This document shows, piece by piece, positions 15,331 through 20,599 of a stretch of 20,599 nucleotides of DNA. Made by a program: the position numbers and the translations under genes. Positions within the stretch are counted from its first letter, which is position 1, and the number at the start of each line of letters is the position of its first letter. Below the pieces are notes generated by a model. It saw only the letters and a list, made by a program, of their open reading frames with translations, was not told the DNA's origin and did no database searches. Source of the DNA: Sphingomonadales bacterium (GTDB lineage Bacteria > Pseudomonadota > Alphaproteobacteria > Sphingomonadales > Sphingomonadaceae); the NCBI GenBank assembly GCA_016714795.1, contig JADKCA010000013.1:1-20599 (forward strand), read 5' to 3'.

Positions 15331-15390
15331 CCCGTGAAACAGCTTGAAACGGCTTTGAACAGCTTTGAACATCAATGAGCAACTTTGAGC
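15331..15390. repeat. Six tandem 10-bp iteron-like repeats
   Basis: Exactly ten-base units run without spacers: cccgtgaaac, agcttgaaac, ggctttgaac, agctttgaac, atcaatgagc and aactttgagc (consensus AGCTTTGAAC). A T-run follows at 15399-15406, then a CGTCA/TGACG inverted repeat at 15412-15426. The repeats lie 62-121 bases upstream of the sigma-like gene and about 205 bases before the gene at 15596, so the 15270-15595 gap is a regulatory or origin-like region. A second short palindrome, TTGACAAAGTCAA, is at 15292-15304. Confidence 0.7.
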
Positions 15391-15595
15391 ACCACAAATT
15401 TTTTTTCGACACGTCATCACTTGACGGTTTCGACACTCAAATCCAGCCCAAACGGCTATCCAAAGCCTCAAAAACGAATCACTTCTCGCGATTGTCACGC
15501 CTCATCCCGGCCACCGCGCCTTCCAACGCGAGGGGAGGGGGGGCCGAAATAATGCGCCGATCAAAGCCACCCTTCACCGCCGATTGGAACATTCC

Positions 15596-16083
15596 ATGTC
15601 AGACCATTATGTCCAAACCTGCTTCGCCTTCGATGTCACTGCCAACGAAGCGGGTCTGCTACTCCAAGCCGCACAGGCAGCTGACGAACTCAGCTCCAAC
15701 ATCGATGTCCCATCGCTCACACGGTTTTGGAGCCAACTGCCAGAAGACTTCCGCGCGCTATTCCCGCCGACCGACGACGATCCATGGTCGGGTTTCACCG
15801 CAATTTTTCCCGACCCCGAATACCCGACGTTCGGCGCGAAATTCGAGCTCGTCGACAACGAAAAGACCGCCCAGCGCATGATGGTCTACGGCGACCAATT
15901 CGACCCAGATGCCACCGCAACGCTGATCGCCGTGATCGTCAAAGAAACGCTCCGGTCATCGCAACCTGGTCGAGCTCGTGCAGCAAGCTCCGTCTCGACG
16001 ATTTTCATGGCGGCGTTCCGCATCGACCGCCAAGGAATCACCTTTGGTCAGCCCGCACGACATCTACGACAACCGGCGCTTGA
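15596..16083 (+). CDS. Unknown protein of about 160 residues, frame broken
   Basis: The start is ATG 15596 (MSDHYVQTCFAFDVTANEAG); GGAA eight bases before is a weak ribosome-binding site. The first frame runs through QLPEDFRALFPPTDDDPW and FELVDNEKTAQRMMVYGD to VIVKETL. A shift near 15955 leads to VIATWSSSCSKLRLDDFHGG, then another to RIDRQGITFGQ. The end is uncertain, with a stop at 16081-16083 in one frame. The order of segments resembles the protein at 7485 and suggests a paralogue. It is acidic and soluble, with no known family. Confidence 0.62.
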
Positions 16084-16090
16084 GCCCAAA

Positions 16091-16254
16091 ATGGTCCTCA
16101 CAACCTCCAATGACGAATCCGGGCCATTATTCGGAACAAGGACACCGGCTTTGGCCCGCTCAAAGACGCCACCTTCTACACGCAAAGCGAAGCCGACGAG
16201 CTCGGCACCGTGATCGCCAACGATGAGCCCGAATGGCTTGAACTCCCCAGATAG
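16091..16254 (+). CDS. Small unknown protein, one frameshift
   Basis: It starts MVLTTSNDESGPL at 16091. After a one-base shift near 16128 the frame reads IRNKDTGFGPLKDATFYTQ and SEADELGTVIANDEPEWLEL, stopping at TAG 16252-16254. The repaired product is about 54 residues. The second part is convincingly protein-like; the start could instead be part of the preceding gene. No family is recognised. Confidence 0.5.
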
Positions 16255-16302
16255 GCCACCCAACACCGATAAGCCGCGCGTCCGAGGAGGGGTGAGGGAA
16301 GG

Positions 16303-16686
16303 GTCCAACTCCTTTGGGAGCGCCAGCCGCCCATCTTTGTCTTCGGATCGAATCTCGCCGGTCGCCACGGCAAGGGCGCGCCCTCTGGGCGCGGGCCAAC
16401 CGGGTGCGGTTCTATGGCCGCGGATTGGTCGCCAGGGTCATTCTACGCCATCCCAACGAAGGACCGGCACCTCAGAACGCTGCCGATCGCCGCGATCGCC
16501 CGCCACGTCGACGAGTTCATCATCTACGCAGCCGAGCAACCGCAACTATCGTTTCAGCTGACGCCAATCGGCTGCGGCCTCGCCGGATACCGACACGAAC
16601 AAATCGCGCCGCTATTTGACGCTGCTAGTGCAAATATCGTCATCCCGCCCGAATTTGCCGGATATCTGACGCGCGCCGCCGCCTGA
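16303..16686 (+). pseudogene. Phage-type 'A1S_2505' family protein, possibly macro-like, frame broken
   Basis: The protein begins PPIFVFGSNLAGRHGKGA (from about 16327), a strongly conserved phage/plasmid motif. It then breaks up across frames (LWARAN, VYGRG-like, GRQGHS) until the frame at about 16440 reads FYAIPTKDRHLRTLPIAAIA, LTPIGCGLAGYRHEQIAPLF and ends at 16686. I recognise the family called A1S_2505 phage non-structural protein. The Gly-rich FGSNLAG and IGCGLAGY motifs recall ADP-ribose-binding macro domains, but that link is my inference. The expected product is about 125 residues. The breaks coincide with shortened G and C runs, pointing to sequence error. The start codon is not clear; a purine-rich GAGGAGGGG lies at 16284-16292. 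Confidence 0.75.
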
Positions 16687-16697
16687 AAGGGGAAGCC

Positions 16698-17043
16698 ATG
16701 CCAAAACTCTATTTCGAAGAAGATCACTGGGTCGTTCCCGGACAACAGACCCGCGCAGCCGTGCGCCACGACATCCCGTCAACTACGGCGGAACCCGCTG
16801 ACTGGCTCAACCACCGCGGTGCTAAACCGGGCGGCAAACCCCAAGGTCCCATGTTCTCCGACGCCGCGACTGCTCCACGCGACCACGATGGTTCCGAGCA
16901 AGCAATGGGGACAATCGACCCGGCATCGGTAACCGACTGGATCTTCGACCAGGCTACGCCAGCCCAAGTCGAGACCGTCCGCTGCGCTTGGCACCCGCTT
17001 TCATGAAATGCGCCGAGCGGCAGTGCGGATTAACCCGAACTAA
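16698..17043 (+). CDS. Unknown protein of about 115 residues, frameshift near the end
   Basis: The start at 16698 has AAAGGGG six bases upstream. It reads MPKLYFEEDHWVVPGQQTR, then a flexible Pro/Gly/Ala region, then DPASVTDWIFDQATPAQVET. In the given frame it stops at 17006 with an odd end. A one-base shift near 16985 gives ALGTRFHEMRRAAVRINPN and TAA 17041-17043, which continues the final helix sensibly. No family is recognised. It lies 11 bases after the A1S_2505-type gene, probably in the same operon. Confidence 0.68.
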
Positions 17044-17129
17044 CCGACCCAATATCGAAGTGGATTCCACGACCGAATGTTAACCTCCCCAAGACACTGC
17101 GCTTGGCGCACCGTGACGAAAGATGTCCC

Positions 17130-17312
17130 ATGTTCTCAATTCGCAACTTCCCGCGGCCCGCAATCGGCTACCCGGCATTATTGGGACTCTTCGCCATAGA
17201 CTTCGGGATCATGGCGTTTATCTTCGACGACTATTACGGCGGACCGATCATCCCCGCGATCGTCGGCACCCTGCTCGCCATCGTAACCATGCAGATCGCA
17301 CGCTTCGAATGA
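17130..17312 (+). CDS. Small two-span membrane protein, 60 residues
   Basis: I choose ATG 17130 (MFSIRNFPRPAIGYPALLG) over 17103. It has two hydrophobic segments, YPALLGLFAIDFGIMAFIF and GGPIIPAIVGTLLAIVTM, joined by DDYYGG. Its stop overlaps the next start (ATGA 17309-17312). It heads a three-gene block that ends with another membrane protein at 18165. The function is unknown. Confidence 0.72.
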   Translation: MFSIRNFPRPAIGYPALLGLFAIDFGIMAFIFDDYYGGPIIPAIVGTLLAIVTMQIARFE

Positions 17313-17797
17313 AGCCCGCTCCCCCAACCGGCGCAGCCAAAGTCGCCTCGAACAGCGAACCCGAGCCTGGAACGGACGCCTATTACGACCGCAACCAAGC
17401 CAGTCTCGCTGTCTTTCTCTTTGTCTTCGCCAAAGGCTACCGCACCGCATGGAATGCCCGCGGCGAGCCGCTACCCGAAAGCATATTCTGCTCGCGCCAT
17501 GCCGCCATGATGCTGCTCGATCCTGATGAAGCACCCGAGAAGATCCTCTCCTATTTCGGTGAAATCGCACTCCCACCGATCACCGTTGCGAAGCCAGGCG
17601 GCGAAACCCGCGAGGACTTCACCGCGACACTCGGCCTGACCGAAGCCGACATCACGATCCTGCGCGACTATTATCTCCTGTCGGACAAAGGCCGGCAACT
17701 GTGGCGCGAACCGATGATCGCACACCGATACCGCAAACTGCTCAAGCGCGTACCAGCTCCGCCAGCAGCCGAAGCAAACGAACCCAAGCGCCAATGA
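17309..17797 (+). CDS. Unknown 162-residue soluble protein
   Basis: It starts in an ATGA overlap. A disordered Pro/Glu-rich N-terminus (about 25 residues) precedes a helical region with AVFLFVFAKGYRTAWNARGE, which is too polar to be a clear membrane span. Next come SIFCSRHAAMMLLDPDEAPE and ITILRDYYLLSDKGRQLWRE, and a basic helical end (AHRYRKLLKRVP). No domain is recognised. The frame is intact, and its stop overlaps the next gene at 17794. The two flanking genes encode membrane proteins, so it may be their cytoplasmic partner; that is inference. Confidence 0.83.
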   Translation: MKPAPPTGAAKVASNSEPEPGTDAYYDRNQASLAVFLFVFAKGYRTAWNARGEPLPESIFCSRHAAMMLLDPDEAPEKILSYFGEIALPPITVAKPGGETREDFTATLGLTEADITILRDYYLLSDKGRQLWREPMIAHRYRKLLKRVPAPPAAEANEPKRQ

Positions 17798-18165
17798 AAC
17801 CCACGCGGCTGCCAATAGCAAATCTCGCCTGGCTCATCACATTCTGGGCGATCGCGCACGCGGCTGTTATCGCCAACCTCCATTTCCCCAATATGCCTCG
17901 CCTGATCGGCATGGCCATGATCGCCGGATTCGCGGTCAGCACATTTGCCTTTTGCGTCTATGTCCGAACCATCGATCTTTCGGGAACGGCCGACAAGCTT
18001 CTGGCAACCATAAGCCTGATCTTCAACATGGCCTTCCTTGTCGGAATCAGCGATCTTGGGAGCAAGCTCAGAAGCGAGATTAAGCCGGTAGGGATCCTCC
18101 TTATTGTATTCTGGGCCTATGGCATGAAAGCTGTCTGGGACCAGCTGCGCGACGCCTTCAAGTAG
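17794..18165 (+). CDS. Unknown four-span membrane protein, 123 residues
   Basis: It starts in an ATGA overlap. Four hydrophobic helices are visible: LAWLITFWAIAHAAVIANL, IGMAMIAGFAVSTFAFCVYV, LLATISLIFNMAFLVGI and VGILLIVFWAYGMKAVW. The loops are short, with positive residues at both ends. The layout is that of a small integral membrane protein of unknown role. It ends 83 bases before the second cassette repeat, and no terminator is evident in between. Confidence 0.85.
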   Translation: MKPTRLPIANLAWLITFWAIAHAAVIANLHFPNMPRLIGMAMIAGFAVSTFAFCVYVRTIDLSGTADKLLATISLIFNMAFLVGISDLGSKLRSEIKPVGILLIVFWAYGMKAVWDQLRDAFK

Positions 18166-18264
18166 CAACGCACGCCTTCAATTCTCTCGACAAAGCGATG
18201 CAGCACGAACGCTGACGTGAACCCGCGCGCCGATGCTGACGCGGCGCATGACGCACTCTTCGAA

Positions 18265-18307
18265 CCTCTGCGGGGCAAGCCCGCAGGTCGGCCTGACGGC
18301 CGAGAGG
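18265..18307 (+). promoter_or_regulatory. Structured leader of cassette copy 2
   Basis: It is identical to the three-stem leader of copy 1: CCTCT/AGAGG outer stem, GCGGG/CCCGC and CGGCC/GGCCG inner stems, followed by nine G residues. Exact conservation between copies while the gene bodies differ is consistent with function, or with a recent duplication. Confidence 0.65.
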
Positions 18308-18379
18308 GAAGGGGGGGGGAAGAAGATGATCGGACAAGGGGGTTCGGTCAGATTCCAACTGTTCCACGAGGAGAAGTCA

Positions 18380-18907
18380 ATGAACATCGGTACTGGGGAA
18401 CGCAACATGTCGGGCCAGCTGATCGGCTCGATCGCCACCATCGGCCTTTGCTCTGACGATCGGCCTGCGCCCCGTCACCAGCAACAACCCCAAGGCCCCA
18501 TGCTTGACATCGTCGCACTCAATGCCCAACGCCAGTGGGTCGTCGTCGGCGCGCTGTTCGAGCTCGCGATGAACGCCACCGGCGAAGTCTTCCACCAGGG
18601 CAAGATCGACGATCCGAGCATGGATCAGCCGCTCTACATCGCCATGTTCGCCAAGGGTGACGGCGAATACGCCATCGCCTGGCAGCGCCCCAAGCGCCGC
18701 AACACCGAGATCGGCACCAGCGACTATCGCGACAGCGACCTGTTCGGTGCCGACGCCGGCGACGACGACGCTGGCGGCGACGGCCTCGGCGAAAGCACCG
18801 CGGCTCCGCCCAAGCGCAACGGCCGCCAGACCGCCAAGACCGACCAGGCCACCACCGGCTCGGTCAACGACAGCGATCCCGCGCTCCCCCCGCTGGTCGA
18901 CGCCTGA
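18380..18907 (+). CDS. DUF736-family protein, cassette copy 2
   Basis: The start at 18380 follows GAGGAG at about 18368-18373. The product has 175 residues, open throughout. The N-terminus (MNIGTGERNMSGQLIGSI) and the core from DIVALNAQRQWVVVGALFEL through DDPSMDQPLYIAMFAKGDGE to YAIAWQRPKRRN fit DUF736. A tail of about 70 residues is acidic, then basic and low-complexity (DSDLFGADAGDDDAGG, PPKRNGRQTAKTDQATTG). Between residues 23 and 42 an inserted T at about 18448 and a lost base near 18500 cancel out, replacing the LALTIGLRPVTSNN seen in copy 1 by an unrelated run. That segment is therefore probably wrong. The function is unknown. Confidence 0.85.
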   Translation: MNIGTGERNMSGQLIGSIATIGLCSDDRPAPRHQQQPQGPMLDIVALNAQRQWVVVGALFELAMNATGEVFHQGKIDDPSMDQPLYIAMFAKGDGEYAIAWQRPKRRNTEIGTSDYRDSDLFGADAGDDDAGGDGLGESTAAPPKRNGRQTAKTDQATTGSVNDSDPALPPLVDA

Positions 18908-18992
18908 CGGCCAGCACCCACGCGATGGGGGCCCACGCGGGTCCCCATCACCATGCACACTGGCAGCGACACCTCCCGCGCGCCAGACCCCC

Positions 18993-19036
18993 GAGAGGCG
19001 GGCCGCCTTCGCCCCAAGGCAGCCCGCCTCTCTTTT
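18993..19036 (+). terminator. Intrinsic terminator of cassette copy 2
   Basis: A perfect 11-bp stem, GAGAGGCGGGC (18993-19003) with GCCCGCCTCTC (19022-19032), is followed by TTTT. It separates the DUF736 gene from the toxin-antitoxin promoter that starts about 20 bases later. Confidence 0.87.
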
Positions 19037-19041
19037 GCAGA

Positions 19042-19091
19042 CTGAACCTGAGTTCAGATTGACAAAAGCGACAACATCGCTACATTGTCGC
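19042..19091 (+). promoter_or_regulatory. Promoter and operators of the Xre-RES operon
   Basis: The -35 box is TTGACA at 19059-19064, a 16-base spacer follows, and the -10 box is TACATT at 19081-19086. A perfect inverted repeat, GCGACAA (19068-19074) and TTGTCGC (19085-19091), overlaps the spacer and -10 box. A second one, CTGAAC (19042-19047) and GTTCAG (19052-19057), abuts the -35 box. These are where an autoregulating Xre antitoxin would be expected to bind. Confidence 0.7.
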
Positions 19092-19118
19092 ACACCCAAT
19101 GATGCACTGGAGAAGCAG

Positions 19119-19490
19119 ATGGCGAGCGCCGCTCCCGACACGATGATCGACAGGCTGGTCGATACGAAAACGCACGACATCGACCCGAAACGCATCGCCA
19201 CAATCCTGCATATGACACAAGCGGAGCTCGCCGCGATGATCGGCGTCCACCGGACAACACTCGCCCGAAATCCCGGCTCACGCGACATACAACTGGCTCT
19301 GAGCCCGATCGCAACCATTCTGTCGATGGCAGCAGACATGGCTCGAAACACCGACAAAGCGGTGATCTGGTTCAGGCACCAACCCGAGCCGCCCTTCGGC
19401 GGAAAGCGGCCCATCGACATGGTCAAGGAAGGCAAGGCCCAGAACGTGATCGAATGGCTGCTCGCGCTTGAAGACGGCGCGTACAGCTGA
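19119..19490 (+). CDS. Xre/MbcA/ParS-type antitoxin (DUF2384)
   Basis: The start at 19119 has GGAGAAG seven bases upstream. The protein has 123 residues. A helix-turn-helix spans about residues 22-50 (KRIATILHMTQAELAAMIG, then VHRTTLAR). The C-terminal toxin-binding domain reads AVIWFRHQPEPPFGGKRPI, DMVKEGKAQNVIEWL and a final E-D-G motif, the usual DUF2384 arrangement (W, then a P-G-x-x-P-l segment and a closing helix). It represses its own operon and neutralises the RES toxin in known homologues. The toxin gene starts four bases after its stop. The operator repeats upstream fit autoregulation. Confidence 0.92.
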   Translation: MASAAPDTMIDRLVDTKTHDIDPKRIATILHMTQAELAAMIGVHRTTLARNPGSRDIQLALSPIATILSMAADMARNTDKAVIWFRHQPEPPFGGKRPIDMVKEGKAQNVIEWLLALEDGAYS

Positions 19491-19494
19491 CAGC

Positions 19495-19987
19495 ATGTCC
19501 ATTCCGATCGTCTTTACCGGGCAGGGCTACCGGATCATATCCCGCGCCTGGGCCCACGACCCGGTATCAGGCGTAGGTGCAAGCACGCACGGCGGTCGAT
19601 ACAATCCACGTGGAATGCCCGCCTTCTATTGTTCGCTCGACGCCCAGACCGCCTATGCAGAATATACGGCCTCGCTGCTCGACCGACCAGGCTGGCTCTG
19701 TTGCTTGACATTATTGGCGCCAGCCTCCTCGACATGGCCGTAGATCGACACCGCGAGCACGCGGTCTTACAGCAGATGACCTGTCGGTGGCTTGAAAGAC
19801 AATCACGATTCACTAACACAGCGCGTCGCGAAAAGCCCTCGCAGCGAACGGCATAGACGGACTGATCTACGCTTCGAGCCGCCACGAGGGCGGCCGAAAC
19901 ATCGTTTTGTGGACCACCGACCGCCGACCTTTGGTAAAACTACGGGACAGGTTTGGTGAAACCATCATTGAACCGATACCAGACTGA
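19495..19987 (+). CDS. RES-domain toxin, frame broken
   Basis: The start is ATG 19495, four bases after the antitoxin stop. The first frame reads YRIISRAWAHDPVSGVG, then STHGGRYNPRGMPAFYCSLD and AQTAYAEYTASLLDRPGW, with the Arg of GGRYNP and the Glu of AYAEY that the family uses. After a shift near 19700 the next frame gives LLLDIIGASLLDMAVDRHRE. After another near 19830 it gives ALAANGIDGLIYASSRHEGG and RNIVLWTTDRRPLVKLRDR, with the Ser of the YASS motif, ending at 19985-19987. The repaired length of about 163 residues is normal. RES toxins degrade cellular NAD+ (by phosphorolysis in MbcT). As sequenced, the toxin is cut off at about 82 residues. Confidence 0.87.
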
Positions 19988-20017
19988 AACATCGCTAGAT
20001 CGCTGGAAAGCAACAGC

Positions 20018-20599
20018 ATGACCTTTACCAATCAACAGATCCATGACCTCGCCGCCGAGCTATTCTGGCGCTACGCCGACGATCTCGGCGTCCAGCAAGC
20101 CAATGTCGATGTCATCGAAAGCAGCGGCCATTGCCTGCTCGAACACCGCGTCGCCCGGAGCGTGTTCTCGGACTCTGGCTACCTAGCGCTCGACGCCGAA
20201 GAACAGAACCGCGTGCTGAACGGCGCAAAGCATGAAGCATTCAAACACTGCGCCGAGGAACGGAATATCATCGGCACCGTCTACGCCGACGAGGCAGGCC
20301 TTGGACGGACCCCGGGCTGCGAAGACATTGATACCGGTAACCTCTGGCACATTCCCACCATCCGCGAAGCGAAACCGATCGACGTAATGGGAACACTGTG
20401 CCTCCGGCACCCTCTCCCCGCCATCGTCTATTCTGACCGGATTCCCGACCAAGGCTTCATTCGCGTCGCCAATACAAAGCTCGCCCTCGGTTTCGATCTT
20501 CCGATCTACCTCGCCCTGACCGGCGCCCAGGAACTGGGTCAGGATAGCTACGCCCTGATCGGAATATTCTATATCCCGATCCCCCATCGAACACGGAAA
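20018..20599 (+). CDS. Unknown protein, C-terminus beyond the window
   Basis: The frame is open from ATG 20018 to the end of the window (194 codons, no stop), preceded by GGAAAG. The N-terminal half is helical and acidic (IHDLAAELFWRYADDLG, LDAEEQNRVLNGAKHEAFKH). The middle contains TVYADEAGLGRTPGCEDI, and the rest is beta-rich (IPTIREAKPIDVMGTLCLR, GFIRVANTKLALGFDLP). No membrane span, signal peptide or known family is visible. It lies 30 bases after the RES toxin stop, so it could be co-transcribed with the toxin-antitoxin pair. The minus-strand ORF at 20183-20587 is its antisense shadow. Confidence 0.82.
   Translation, partial: MTFTNQQIHDLAAELFWRYADDLGVQQANVDVIESSGHCLLEHRVARSVFSDSGYLALDAEEQNRVLNGAKHEAFKHCAEERNIIGTVYADEAGLGRTPGCEDIDTGNLWHIPTIREAKPIDVMGTLCLRHPLPAIVYSDRIPDQGFIRVANTKLALGFDLPIYLALTGAQELGQDSYALIGIFYIPIPHRTRK

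Larger units (their letters stand above)
18249..19048. repeat. Direct repeat, copy 2: leader, DUF736 gene, terminator
   Basis: This is the second copy of the cassette at 2659-3451, same orientation, about 800 bases, 15.6 kb away. The leader, gene and terminator are all present. Its right boundary falls inside the operator region of the Xre/RES operon, so the cassette lies directly beside that promoter. The long minus-strand ORF over this copy (18377-19435) is an antisense shadow. Confidence 0.93.

Noticed and set aside
14616..15347. Plus-strand ORF of 243 codons
   Set aside because: It lies antisense to the sigma region 4 gene, whose helix-turn-helix motif is clear on the minus strand. The plus-strand product is Arg/Ser/Pro-rich with no motif.
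15331..15390. CRISPR array
   Set aside because: Units are 10 bases with no spacers and no cas genes nearby, so an iteron or operator array fits better.
15375..15881. Plus-strand ORF starting inside the repeats
   Set aside because: Low-complexity Ser/Lys/Arg content, no ribosome-binding site, and it overlaps the better frame from 15596.
18377..19435. Minus-strand ORF of 352 codons
   Set aside because: It is antisense to the DUF736 copy, terminator and antitoxin gene. It crosses a terminator and a promoter, and its composition is that of a GC-rich shadow frame.

Overview
The window is GC-rich accessory DNA, most likely from an alphaproteobacterium of the Sphingomonadales and probably a plasmid or integrative element. 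That placement is inferred. It rests on codon style, on families I know to be common on sphingomonad plasmids (DUF736, DUF3768, DUF1173, a Mom-like acyltransferase, NADAR, AlkB, Xre/RES), and on the absence of chromosomal housekeeping genes. There are no rRNA, tRNA, transposase or CRISPR features. Most genes lie on the + strand in short operons joined by 4-base ATGA overlaps.

Layout: 1-540 holds a possible C-terminal tail and a weak minus-strand ORF. 584-2649 carries a broken DUF3768 gene, two unknown proteins, a DUF736-like gene and a small ORF. 2659-3451 is the first copy of a 0.8 kb cassette made of a structured leader, a DUF736-family gene and an intrinsic terminator. 3527-7959 runs from a small membrane protein through an acidic unknown, a Mom-like DNA-modification acyltransferase and three small unknowns to a SLOG nucleotide-binding protein, a NADAR hydrolase and another unknown. 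7969-10103 has minus-strand genes (DUF1173 and a membrane protein) separated by a stretch rich in inverted repeats. 10444-14372 holds AlkB, four unknown proteins (three of them membrane-anchored) and a protein with an RNA-polymerase-alpha-CTD-like helical domain. 14565-15269 (minus) encodes a sigma-70 region 4 protein whose upstream region carries six 10-bp tandem repeats. 15596-18165 carries unknowns, a phage-type 'A1S_2505' protein and three overlapping genes (two of them for small membrane proteins). 18249-19048 is the second cassette copy. 19059-19987 is an Xre/ParS-RES toxin-antitoxin operon with a clear promoter and operator. The last ORF (from 20018) runs off the window.

Functionally, several genes share a theme of nucleic-acid base modification and NAD+/ADP-ribose chemistry: a Mom-like base modifier, SLOG, NADAR, AlkB, a possibly macro-like protein and an NAD+-consuming RES toxin. 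This looks like a DNA-modification and conflict region, but the pathway itself is inference.

Caution: about half of the genes are broken by single-base frameshifts even though the protein signal continues in another frame. Several breaks fall in shortened G or C runs, and the two cassette copies differ mainly by small indels. Uncorrected long-read errors explain this better than mass gene decay. For broken genes I give the span over which the protein signal can be followed across frames.
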